A stretch of 64,000 nt of DNA, from NCBI GenBank assembly GCA_963691705.1, contig OY829542.1, positions 2,177,688 to 2,241,687 on the forward strand, given 5' to 3'. The notes beneath the pieces are model-generated. The model made no database searches and had not been told where the DNA came from. It saw only the letters and a list, made by a program, of their open reading frames with translations. Origin of the DNA: Viola odorata (lineage: Eukaryota > Streptophyta > Magnoliopsida > Malpighiales > Violaceae). The position numbers and the translations under genes are program-made. Of the stretch, positions 47,269 through 62,183 are shown one piece after another (the first letter of the stretch is position 1; each line of letters starts with the position of its first letter).

Positions 47269-49520
47269 TCACCTCTCATCTAGACCACCTAGCTGCTGGC
47301 TTTCTGAATTTGTCATTGAATAGGATTCTAGCTTCTCCCTAGATTCTTCACCATCTGCAATGTTGTCCTGATCATCAACTTCCTGTAACAAGATAAAGAG
47401 CAAGCGAAAGACGAATGTGATTCATATTCTTCGTTGTGGAAAGCAGTCTATCAACAAACACATCCTTCAAGAGCAAAGGAAATCATTCACTACCTGAGAA
47501 TCGTCTTTCATCCATTCTGGAAACAGTGTTGTAACAAGATTCTTGTACTGCTCCATCGCGTCCTCCGGCCTCATATTCCCCAGCTTCCGCCAAGCATTCC
47601 TATGAAAACCACATAAGTTTCACTTCATTATTCAATTCATCCATAAAAGCCTCAAAAACTGTCCATTACTGACTAATTCCGTCGTTTCCAGTTAGGAAAT
47701 GTAAGGGAAAGCTATTAGAGTTGGAAACTCATTTGATAGCTTTAAATCATATTTGATACTCTTTACAATCCAAACCACAGTTGCATTAATTGGCTTGACC
47801 ATAGCTAAGAGAAGCCTAGTTGTTTACGAGGATATGCTCTTCGCTTAGCATACTAGAGTTTGAATCTCCACCCATTCTCACCTAGAATTGCATTGAACTT
47901 TAGAAAGTTATTAACTTTTGGAGTTTATTATACAAAGTAGATTGCTCAATCACAAAACCCAGAAAGTAATTTCCATTTATATTCAGTTTGAGGTGGAAAC
48001 TAGAAACCATTTACTTGTCTACTGATTAATCGCGTAGTAGGTTAGGTATACCTAAGTTATCTTAGATTACCAGAAATATCTCCTTCTACCAAAGTGTAAA
48101 CCAGTTTCTGATTCATAAAAAAAGAGTGCAAGGAGTTAGAAAACTGTCCCTTTCACTCATTTCCTCCAAGTTTAAAAAAGAAAATGTACTTTATTTTTTT
48201 TAATTCCTCTTGTTGTTCATGTGTCTATTCCCCCAACTTCAATCCTTATCTTGTCAATTTCATTTTTAGCTAAATACACTCTTCAAACCTTGATGGAGAT
48301 CTAACACACTTCCTTTCATGTACCGCTGTCGTTACTTGCAACACATTGCTAATTCAACACATTATAGAATTTGCAATTACATCAATTTCAACTAATGTAT
48401 CTACATTATTGTCACTAACTAGGAAATGTGTAAGTTTCGCATGTTGATGGATCGAACAGAACTATTTGCCAGAAACAAGAACAAGGAAGTGAACAAAATC
48501 ATAATATAGGATGATAATATATCAGCAAGTAACAGAACAAAAATAACAGAGTAAACAGAGGAGGGGTTTCAAATATGTGTACCACTTCGCGCGAGCAGAG
48601 AGCTTGAATGCCATTGGCTGGGGAGTATGGCAAGGTCCTTCCATGGCAATCTTGTGGAGACCATACAACTGCAACTTCAAATCACTTCTTAGCTTTGATT
48701 TCTTATAAGCATTAGCTTTTGAGCCAACATATGCCACAGCGGAATCAAACCAAGTGTCCAATTCAGTTTTTTCAATTCCTTCCCATTCATCATCTTCATC
48801 AAGCAACTCCTCCTTCATACAATTAACCTCCTCAGTAACCTCACTGCATAAAGACTCAATCTTGTCCGGTCCCACTTCTTCTTTCGCCAAATTGATCTCG
48901 GTTTCTCCATAACTTACACAAATAAGTCTTTGGTCAATCAAGCTTTCTTGGCATTGATATACAGCAGAAGAAACCACATTGTTACCATGCTCATCAGATA
49001 CAATTTTCTCTGTAGAATCAGCAATCTCACACTTTTGCGGATCGCAACTTTCAGCAGATACAATTTTCTCTGCTGAACCAGAAAGCTCACAGCTTTTACG
49101 CGATCCACAACTTTCAGCAGAGATTTCTTGCAAAGGAATCAACTTTTTCTCTTTCGGCTTGCTGGAGTCATCAACAATTTGGGTTTTTGAAACGAAACCA
49201 GTTTTCCTTTTCGTCTCTGGATTGGATTTGCATCCACGTTTCGCCTTGGTTTTCTCTCCTTGTTCTTGATCAGCGGAGATTTCTTGCAAAGCAATCAGCC
49301 TTTTCTGTTTCGGGTTGCTGGAGCCATCGAGTTGGGTTTTCGAAACGAACCCAGTTTTCCTTTTCGTCTCTGGATTTGATTTGAATCCACGTGTAGGTCT
49401 GGTTTTATCTCCCTGTTCTTGATCATTGGAGATGGGCCGGAAGAGAGAAAGCACAAGGAGGACAGCAATGATAGAATGACTCAAAACTACTACAAAGGAG
49501 TAGAGGTAGTAGTAATACAT
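47269..49520 (-). CDS. ACBP3: Acyl-CoA-binding protein, ACBP3-like, with internal repeats (3 exons, 385 aa)
   Basis: Exons in transcription order: 48583-49520, 47494-47599, 47269-47382. An N-terminal hydrophobic segment (about residues 6-27) suggests a membrane anchor or signal peptide. The acidic region around residue 240 (DEDDEWEGIEKTELDTWF) introduces a C-terminal acyl-CoA-binding domain with LYGLHKIAMEGPC, PMAFKLSARAKWNAWRKLGN and MRPEDAMEQYKNLV; exon 2 supplies its last helix. Placing the domain at the C-terminus after a long acidic linker is typical of plant class III (ACBP3), which binds acyl-CoA and phospholipids and affects autophagy and leaf senescence. The linker is unusual: two ~51-residue tandem units (each with DQEQG..KT, KSNPETKRKTGFVSKTQ and ALQEISA or PLQEISA), then two ~20-residue units (ESC....C...... 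EKIVS). Assigning it to ACBP3 rather than a close paralogue is likely but not certain. Confidence 0.88.
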
Positions 49521-49982
49521 GTTTGTTTAGCTTTTTTTACAGAGATTGAGGAGAGGAAGAGAATGAGTAATTACATCGACAATTGGATTGCAGGGTCAGT
49601 GGAGAAGAAGATGAAGAGGAATATTCTTTTCTATTTTATTTTATTTTACTTGGAGGAATTTGTATTCGCCGCAAGCAAAACTATTGGCTGTCGGTCCCTT
49701 CTTGTAGGGATTGTGTTTGAAAAAGGATACTCTTGCTAAACATGTGTTTTATTATTTTTTAATATATTAAAAAAAAACAATTACCAATAAAAATGTGTTT
49801 TCTTTTTCCTTTCCTGCTTGAAGGAAGATATTTATAGTAATATACTGCAAAATACTAAAATAGACTTTAGAGATTAAGATCTTAATTTCCAACTTAAACT
49901 CAAAAAAGGATAGCTTAATGATGTGTACTAGTACCTATTTTTTTTGTTGGTTTTGGAAGGTGTAACAATTACAGTAATAATA

Positions 49983-50240
49983 CTTTTCTGTCTTTTAATA
50001 ACTATCGTTTTTTTACGAATTCTTACTGTTCATAATACTTATCATTTTATAGATTTTGAAGTACATATTTTGTGCAAATGACAAAAAAAAATTATGCATC
50101 AACCCAATTTGATGATGGTGTGATAATTTGAATGGAAATTAGAAAAAAAAATGAAACAATGTGGAATAAAATAAGATCAAAGATCATTATTTTTAATTTT
50201 CTACTGTTCTAAAACGTCTGTTATTAAAGAACAAAGGGAG
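49983..50240. mobile_element. Decayed Stowaway-like MITE
   Basis: The left end CTTTTCTGTCTTTTAATAAC pairs imperfectly with the right end GTTATTAAAGAACAAAGGGAG. TA flanks lie at 49981-49982 and 50241-50242. The inverted repeats have several mismatches, so it is old. Confidence 0.65.
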
Positions 50241-50257
50241 TAATAATTACAAGGCAA

Positions 50258-50414
50258 TGAAACTTTTTTATTTGCTTCAATTTAAGAAATTTGTCACGTT
50301 AAAAATTTCTCATTAGATTAACGTGACAAATTTCTTAAATTAAAACAAATAAGAAATACTAACCGAATTTAAAATCAAGCTTAATGAATTCAAATTCGGT
50401 AAAAAAAAGTTTCA
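50258..50414. repeat. Foldback sequence with three nested or adjacent hairpins
   Basis: Outer arms TGAAACTTTTTTA (50258-50270) and its near-complement at 50400-50414 enclose two inner hairpins. One has perfect 22-bp arms (50279-50300 with 50320-50341, core AAATTTGTCACGTT). The other has 9-bp arms ACCGAATTT / AAATTCGGT (50362-50370 with 50392-50400). It could be a small MITE, but no target duplication was identified. Confidence 0.65.
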
Positions 50415-51313
50415 CACCTACTATTTTTAGATACATTAAGCTTGCCTGCTATTTCTCATTAGATTTGCTTCAATTTAAGAAAATTTTCAATTTAGAAAAC
50501 AAATTTTAGGCTCAAAATTCTTAGTATCAAACTCACTAATACATCCCTCTGACCTATCTTAACAAATAATACCCTTTTAAACATACCAAGAGTGGTTCAT
50601 AGCTGCCCCGGTCGCCAGTCGCTACCCATAATTGTAAAGATAAGATTGTAAAGATGGGGTTAACACGTCACTCCATCGTATTTAATTTGAACATTTCCGA
50701 ATAATTCTTTATTTTTCTTTATAGTCTTCTATCAGCATACTCTTTATCTTCTTTTTTTCCTCTTGGTTATCCTCTTTTCGAGCAAAAGATTTATGACATT
50801 CGAGGACGGCTGGTTTCTTCCAAGTGATGACTTTCAAAATATTCTGAAAACTTGAATTCAACACTTTAATCTCTGCCAACTGCTTAAAATAAGAGTTCTT
50901 TTTCTTTAGGGTCTAAAGAAATTATGCCAAGATACTTCGTCAACATTTCTGTGTGGAATTTCAGTTCCTCACCAGCAATTCCTGCCAATTTTTCTTTCTG
51001 TTATTTTTCCATTTTTGGAGTAATAAAAAAAAGGAAAAAAATGTCTCAAATTTCAACATTCTGGGGAATTCCAAACTCACATTGCGGGAAAATTCTCACC
51101 CATACAGAAAAAAAGAACACTATACGGCAACATGATTCCATTATATACTCAAACAATGTAAGCGCATTGAAGTAAATTATCCATACACATAAGTTGAATG
51201 CCCACAAGCAACAAAGAGCAGCCACTAATGTTTTTGCAGGGTTGATAATCAATCATAAGCATTGGTACATCATTCGAATCCGTTGAGACTCCAAAGCGCA
51301 GACCAGCAAATGG

Positions 51314-54482
<3,169 letters not shown>

Positions 54483-56180
54483 GTGCCAGTGCTTCTCTGC
54501 ATTAAGCCCATAAACGCGAAAAAATTAAAAATAAAATAAAATGCGATAATTTGGAAAAAACCTGCAACTTGCGTTTTGTTGCGTTTTGGATTCATCGTCG
54601 CGTTTTGGATGGGGTTTTCAGCTTTTCTTTCGTTTGGGATTCGGTGTACCAAAAGTGTCTACTATTTCGAGTTTAAAAAATAAAATAAAAAATATTTTTA
54701 TGCTCGAAAGAGGTAGAGATAATATTCGCTGAAATTAAAAAAGTAATAAATATTTAAGTTTTGTACGTGGAAAGTGATCATTGGTGGTGAAGATCGTGTA
54801 ATATTTTTCTTTTTTATTTTATTCTAATCTTTTACTTCTTCTCTTATATGAAGTAATATTAAATTTAACCATTTTTATTCTTATTCGAAAGCGGTGGAGA
54901 AAATATCCACGTGAGAAGTGTTTATTAGAGAAGATTATGGTTGTAAGAACGGGGCCGGACCGATCGGTCTGTCCGAGAAAACCGTAACCAAGTTATGGGT
55001 CCGATTCTTACAACCCTTAAAAACCTTATACTTCATTTCACGCCAAAAAAACATAAACTGGTTCGGTCTGACCATGAACCGTTGACCCAAAATTGGTTTG
55101 ACCGGTTCTTTTTTTCTTTTCTTTTCAATTTTGATTCTAAAATTTTGAGATTTTTTTACTTAAATTAAGTATTTTTCTTTTTCTATAATAATTTAGATCT
55201 ATATTTTTTTAAAATACTCATTTATTTTCATATAAATTAACATTTATATGCCAACTTTTAATTCAATTTACAATTAATGCATATTAAGGAAATAGATTTT
55301 CAAACTTTCCAGGCATAGATTCAAAATCTTAAATCTGCCAAATATATATTAATTTAATTGATTTACAATTAATATCTATTGTAGTATTTAACTTTAGACA
55401 ATTAATAAATTAGTATTTATTTATAGACATAATCCGAATTTTCTACATATTTAATATATTTTATCAATATAAAACTTTAATATACATATAATTTAAAATT
55501 ATGAAATTAATTTAAAAGTATATCATAGCATTATCATTCCAGGCTTCATATTTAATTTATTATTTTTTTATAATATAAAAATTGATAAACTTAATTAAAT
55601 TGAATGAAGTTCCTTTTTCATCCATTTTTGCCACATAAATATATTTATTAAAATATAAATTATTTATTACCTTATATTTTAGTTTTTTTATTAATAATAT
55701 CTAAATGTTATTTGATATATAATTTCTTTCTATGAGTATTTTGATATTTTCTATTTACGTGAATTATCTATATGTATACTATTCTGTATAAACTTAAAAT
55801 TACTATATTATAGTCTCGATTTTTTTGGTTCATAATTTTCTAAAATCCTAATCCGACCCCGGTCTCTCGCTTCACCAGTTCTGAGCCCATTTTGTTTCTT
55901 ACAACCTCAGTGAAGATGGAATAGTATCTTTCTATTGGCTAAACATAATAGAAGAACCATTGAGAATAAATATCAACACTAATGAAAAATAGTTATATTA
56001 CTTAATTACTTAATTAATTAATATTATACATCAGCCTTGTTATTAAGGGAAAAAAGAGGGATGGACTCAGCTCAGTCTAACGTTGATACTAGTATATCAA
56101 TATATCATCCTCTGTACCAAGTTTCAAAGGAAGATTAAACTGGAAAGTATTCTTTACTTCCTTTGACTGCTGCTTCACTT
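54483..56180. other. Spacer upstream of CK2 alpha containing a hAT-like element
   Basis: The CK2 promoter lies at its left, the candidate element (54939-55906) in the middle, and the RNC1 3' flank at the right. Very AT-rich DNA fills 55140-55820. No gene is recognised. Confidence 0.5.
54939..55906. mobile_element. Candidate hAT-like element (about 970 bp)
   Basis: The ends GGTTGTAAGAA and TTCTTACAACC are perfect 11-bp inverted repeats. Next to them are GGGGCCGGACCGATCGG on the left and CCGACCCCGGTCTC on the right. CCGGTT/AACCGG-type motifs fill the left 200 bp. I could not find an exact target duplication, which lowers confidence. Confidence 0.6.
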
Positions 56181-59100
56181 TCACACAGGTTTTGGCTGAA
56201 CTTGCTCAAAATCAAATACCTCAAACATTAGGCGTCTCACGTCCGGTTTCCCGTATACCGCATACGAAAGACCGTGAATGGCTTGCTGAACAGCCGTCGT
56301 GGATGGGTTTCTAAGTCTTCGATTGTTCTCGTACGCGTCTTGGACCTGCTCGGAGTAGTCAATGAAACGGTGGAGATACTTATCTCTCAAGTATCTCCCA
56401 CAGAACTTGTTCATAAGAACGCGGCGATGCTTCTCCTGTAGCCACTTTCCAGGAGCATCTAGGTGCTTCATTATTATCCGCTCGGCCATTACAAGATCCT
56501 AAAGAAGATGAAACCACAATTGAGTACATGATTTTGCTATGCGATGATGGAAAAAGCATAGCTGCATCAATCGGGAAAAAACACAATCAATACCTGGATC
56601 TTTTGGCCAATGTATTCTAATCGCTCGTAGCAAAACCGAGGGTGTTCAAACTTGTGCTTTGATGGATGCAAGAAACAAAGCTGTAACCAGAAAGCAAGTG
56701 GTGAGGCTAATCTCCAATATATCCAAAAAAAAGACAGGTACTATGTCAAACCGCCAAAATAGTTTAATTCTAGAGGGTGCTCTATTCCAAAATGATGAAT
56801 ACATCAGTGAAGCGTGCGATTGTATTTGAGAAGACCAACTATCAGTAGTGCTGGTATATTGGATTATCATGCTTAAATACAAGATGCCATCCTCTTGATA
56901 CAGGCATGGGCATGAATATATAACAACACATACGAGCATACATTTTATACACAAACGCATGCAGATAGATATATATTACACTGTACAAAAAAGAGTTACC
57001 TGTAAACCAAGTCCAAGTTCGATGTTCCTGGCTTCAGTTATTTCTGGAATTCTATCCTTCATTGGTAAGGGGTAACCCAGTGTTTGCATAACATGGGGTC
57101 TGCTGTCAAAATCCCATATATTTCCTCTGAAACGATGCATGCCTGGTGGAACACAAGCCCTAAAAAGCCTTGGGTGTGAAAAGAGGGCATCTTCAGGAGG
57201 CTGTAAAAGGAGATCACAGAAACTTATTTGGAGCGTATAGCAAATGCACGCATTTGGTTGCAAGCTCAATTGAAAAGAAGGACAGGTTCACAACACAGAT
57301 TATATTTATTTTTTATCACTGTAAGACAGAAACCTTCAATTACAGCGCTTTTCCTAACTCGAAAAGTAGTAGTACTTGTACAGTTGTACCTAAATCTCTA
57401 GCATTCTCATATTCATTCTCTGATGTACTCCCTAATTCTGCACAGGAAGCTTATGGAAGAATACTGCATTGTTCTTGCAATATATGAACAAGAATGAAGA
57501 TAAAAATACAACAAAAATGATAGTACTACAAGATGACATTGGATTCCAATTATGGTTGGATTGAAATTTTCAGTTTCTATTTCCCTTGCTAAATAGTGAA
57601 AAAATCACAGCAACGAGCTTACAGAAACAAGGAAGTTGGCAATATGCTTGACATAAAAGACAGACAAACAAAACCAGAGTTTACCTTATAAGTAGCAACA
57701 TCTTGCCAACTTAGCTTGTTGCCCTCGAACTCAACAGAAACATAATCTACATCTTCAAGCTGTCTCCTTAACTTTGGCTGGCACTCCTCAGAGTCTGGGT
57801 CCATTCCAAATACTTCAAAAAGAACACGATATACTTCTGGCATACCGAAACACAAATATATTGCCCCAAACAAAGCCCAGAATACAGACCTGACCACAGC
57901 AACAAAAAGTTAGCACCGGTGTTCTAACTGCCAATTGCAAATTGACATTTCACCACCAACCATTAAGTGTGAGCATAAAAAGCTAATGTCTCTTTTGACC
58001 ACCGAAGGGAAAAAACCTATTGTTCAAATGCGTGGAAGCTGCAGGAAGAAGCCTACAATTTAAAAAGGGGGAAATAGTTCCTTGCAGTGGACTAATTGAT
58101 GCACACCAAACAAAGTCACACCAACAATTTTCAGACCTGCATCAAATCTATGCTTTCGTGCATTTACGAACAAGTAAGGACTGGTTACAATGAAACTTTT
58201 CTAAAATCTAGCTGCCCATGATCAAACTGACATTATGAGGGTCTTCATGGAAACATTTCAAGATAAACATGCAACACATTGTCCCCATAGTTCCTTGCAC
58301 ATCCTAGTCTCAACTAAAATGTATTGATAGTACTAATCTTCCCAAATTTTCAGAATTCCCAACCTAATATTCTTTCAGCCAACAGGCTACAAATTGCCAC
58401 AAATACTGCGAAACCAATACATTTAGCTTTCAGAAACAAATTTATATGTTCTTATCTATTGTGTCCCCAAGCATTGACATGAAATGTGATAGCATGTAAC
58501 AAGTGCAACTAAAACAAGCTTCTCCGTCAGATTAGGAGAGAGCATAGACCAATTGGGAAATTTTGAATCTTAATTCGTAGTCAGCTTCTTTTTCATTCCT
58601 ATCCCTTTTGGAAAGTCAGCGATTAAATTTAACCTAGCAAATGAAATTTGAATCACTGCCACATAGCAATGTAGCCCTCAAACAACTGGATATTCTTTCC
58701 ATTCTTCACATAAGCGAAAGGAGTAACTATCTGTGTAAAAATCATCCCCAAAACAGATTCTTAGGAAAAAATGAAAGCTATAACATGATGATGCTCTCAA
58801 GTTCCCTTATGTCAAATGAAGCTCAGATAAGGCCTTTTCCTATCCTAAGAAAATATCACATGCATGAGAAGAAATAGGGACAGTCTCTTCAAGGGTCCTA
58901 TATCATCATCCTCTGTTAAGATGCCCTAAGCAAGTTAAGACTAGTCAGAACAAAAGATCCAGTGCCACTTTTATCCATTAATAGTAACCTAGTACAAAAG
59001 TAAACTCTCTAACTCATAGTGTCTACAGTTTTGAAACTACATTATAAAGCACAACTAAAGGGAACATGTTGAATTGTATAGTAAACCAAAACTTAAATGA

Positions 59101-59901
59101 GAAGCAGAATCAAACTCACTTGACGGGCGGTTCCCTATCCTTCCGAACTAACTTATCCATATCATCAAAAGGAAAAACCAAGTTCTGCAAGCTGGCAGCC
59201 TTAATCCATTTTGGAAGATTTCTTTTTCCAATCAATCCATACACTCTTTCCCTCATCGGCCCTGGTGACTCTCTTGGATACCTCTGCAAGAAAAACTCAG
59301 CCATAGCCAACTCCAACACATACTGTCCCAAGAACCACAACCTCGAATGCCCAGACCTCACATGCCTCGCATTAGTCCTGTCACAACTCGGATGCTGAAA
59401 CGCCAAATACAGCAGAGTATCAAACTGCTTCGCAGGATTATCATCTCCAAGATTCTCCGACGGCTCCAAAGGATACCCCAAAGCCTGCTTAGCCTCTAAC
59501 AAGTACTCATCAATCCACGTTTTGTCAGCATTGTTCAACCGCGCAGAAGGCAAGCAAGAACTCAACAAAGGGAATTGCTTGAGCGACAATTGAGGGCTGT
59601 TTAGAAATCTCTCAGTGAGCTTCTTATCATCTAATGGGGGTCTGAGTATGAACCTTTTAGGTGGCAATCTTTTCTTGGGAGAGGTGATTTTCTTCCGCTC
59701 TTGTAATTCTTTGAGGAGTCTTTGCGGGCTGCTTCTTGGGAGATCTTGTTGCGGGTCTACCGCGACCGCGAAGACACGGAGGTTGTGGTGGTGGGGTTTG
59801 TTATGGTGGATGTGAAGAGGGAAAGGAGTGAAGCAATGTGAGAAGGAAATGTCAGAGAGTTTTGAGAGATGAGAGAAGAAAGAAGAGAGTTCCATGAGCA
59901 A
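56181..59901 (-). CDS. RNC1: RNC1, chloroplast RNase III-like splicing factor (5 exons, 530 aa)
   Basis: Exons in transcription order: 59120-59901, 57685-57889, 57000-57200, 56594-56680, 56181-56498; the frame closes. Start could be MLMELSS or the next Met two codons on (59895). A Ser/His-rich N-terminus fits a chloroplast transit peptide. Two RNase III-like domains follow. In the first, the signature that normally reads ERLEFLGD is SGHSRLWFLGQY (about 184-194). In the second it is CYERLEYIGQ (about 413-422). Loss of the signature Asp in both, and of the Glu in the first, means the metal site is incomplete, as in maize RNC1. That protein has no detectable RNase activity, binds chloroplast RNA and promotes splicing of many plastid group II introns. 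It is targeted to the plastid stroma by inference. Confidence 0.92.
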
Positions 59902-61503
59902 AAAATTCGATGTAAATTTGAAATCTTTAGCTTGACATTTGCTAGAATGAGGAGGTGAAATTGGTGGGTGGTGGTGTTGAAGGGTTTTAGGCGTTGGGTT
60001 TCATTGCATTTGCAGGGGTTTTGGGGAAAGTGAAGGAGATGATGGATAAGGCGAAGTGATGGGAGTGGAAAGGAAGCGAGAGATACTTTGCATTTCTCGT
60101 CATTGACCACACTCGAGAGTTACGAAACGACTTGTAGTTGATATGGCTTTGGGCTCCATGACCTGACCTTATTAAAAGTATGGAAAGTAGTGGTCTTAAA
60201 TCCAAATATTATGGGCTGCTAATTGTTAGGCCCGCAATAATTTTAATGGGCAACTAAACCAGACATCAGATTATGCAAGCTCTTGGATCAATCAATGAAT
60301 CGGTCAATTACATTTTTAACCATAGTACAAGACCGAACCAGTTTGAGGTCCAAGTCACCGGTTGGATCAGTCTGATTTTAATAACTACGATATGAACAAC
60401 TAAGCAGACAAATCAGTCGAGCGAAATAAATATATTTTTTTCTTTTGTCGGCTCTTCAGACAGGAAACTATTTTTTATCAGCATCGTTAATTCTTTAAAA
60501 AAATGATGACTCTTGAATCATATTTTGTTCTATTTTTCATCTTCGAAACCGACGAAGATAAGTGATGATAAACAGTGTGGCAACTATTAATACACGAGAA
60601 AGAAGAACGAGTGGAAATCAAGGATCCAAGCCCATGTGACGTGGGGACAATATTTTCAATATGGGTCTTCCATGGCAGAGAGAAACTCATAATAAGTGTT
60701 GGTGTCTAATTTGAGGAAGAAGCCGAACTGCATGAGACAACCTGCCCTAAATTGTTATGCCACTTTCTAGGGTTAGTGTCGCTAATTTTGTACAAAGATG
60801 CTTGCCTCCTTTCTACATTTTAGCCTTTTGGGGACTCAAATGTAGTGGTGTCCAACTCAGACACAAATTATAATTCTTCTCCAATCTTCACCGACGAAAA
60901 ATTATTAAGGTACATTTGGGATTAAATTATGTTTTTTTCCTACACATTTAATAGATCAAAATTATTTCTAATAGAAGCATATATTTTGACGTTTCAATAT
61001 TTGATAGGTAGTTTTTTTTTTCGTTCAGAAATTTGCCCCGTCATCCTAATGTTTTTTATATCTATATCTTGTTTAGCTAGCTTAATATATTTCCTTAGCC
61101 TACCGAAAAAAATAAACTAATAATAGAGGGTTACTTGGTTAAAAAATTAAAATAAAATAATAGAGAATTACAGAGAGGAAAATCTCTGTGCAATTTTGTT
61201 GTTTTTCGTATAATTTGCAAACATCCTGCCCACCCCCACGAAGAGTTGTATCCATCCTGCTTTAAAGCTGTGATATCAGATCTTCGGGAATTCATTTCTC
61301 TTTTTCTTTTTCCTTTTCCTCTTCCTTTTTTTTCCCCTTTTCTTGGTTATCTTTTAAATTATTCTCGTCAAAAGAATAATTAATTTCGTTCAAACATAAT
61401 TAAACTTAAAAAAATTATGTTCGTCCAGGTCATCGATTGGATAGTCAAATATTTCATGTTCGACAGAAACCTTTGGGCAAAAATGTAGTTGGCTAGCCAT
61501 ATC
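59902..61503. other. Spacer between RNC1 and the retrotransposon
   Basis: RNC1 promoter at the left. A short CCGGTT-containing fragment at about 60310-60390 (ACCATAGTACAAGACCGAAC to TTTTAATAACTA) resembles a deleted hAT-like element. No gene is recognised. Confidence 0.5.
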
Positions 61504-62167
61504 TGATGGGAAATTCAACACAATAATAGCAATACGCAGCGGATAATAATTTCCCTAACTTGCTGGAATCTATGAGGAGCAATAACAAATTAATGGCAGC
61601 AACTAATTCATCACACATACACGAAGAGACAACGATTTTAACGTGGAAAACCTTCTCAATGCGAGAAGTAAAAACCACGGGCACAAGCCAGTCAATCAAG
61701 CTCCACTATGATCAAAATCAGGGTACAAGAGTGTCTCAAATCACAGCACAAATCGTGCTCAACAACTAGGCAAACAGCCAACAACAAGTATGAAACTAGA
61801 GAACCAAAGGAAGAACACATAACCAGATTTCCAGCAGCTACTTGCGGGACTCGATTCCTCCTGCTCAGATATCGTCTCACCAATCCAACCGGTCAGATTG
61901 AAGAACCGGATGTCGTGAACCTGCTGTCTAAATTTCAGCCCGATCCGACGGTGAACGAAGGCAAAGCGATAAATCTCCCACGGCTGCGCAGAGATGAACG
62001 AATCTGTTTTCTCTCTTCTCCTCTCTCTTTTCTCTCTTTCTCTTGTTTCTGTTTTTTTGCTTGAATGAGCTGTTGCCTTCTTACCCTAAATTAGAGAATA
62101 AGATGAGGGACTAGTGGGTTTGCATATTGGGCTTCTCTCCACATATGTTGGGAGCCCAAACCCAACA
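61504..62167 (-). mobile_element. 3' LTR of a Ty1/copia retrotransposon (664 bp)
   Basis: Read on the minus strand, the LTR begins TGTTGGGTTTGGGCTCCC at 62167, directly after a polypurine tract (AGGGGGAGATT, 62168-62178). It ends at TG/CA near 61504 (TTGAATTTCCCATCA on the minus strand). The terminal inverted repeat TGttGGG / CCCatCA is partly kept. The candidate target duplication would lie at 61499-61503, but the 5' LTR is outside the window, so it cannot be checked. Confidence 0.8.
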
Positions 62168-62183
62168 AATCTCCCCCTCACAA

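Larger units (their letters stand above)
49521..51313. other. Spacer with MITE remnants
   Basis: Promoter of the ACBP gene at its left and the 3' flank of CK2 alpha at its right. It holds a decayed TA-flanked MITE (49983-50240) and a triple-hairpin sequence (50258-50414), listed separately. No gene is recognised. Confidence 0.5.

Noticed and set aside
48979..49384. Plus-strand frames of 65-96 codons
   Set aside because: Antisense of the repeated ACBP exon. They look repetitive only because the exon is.
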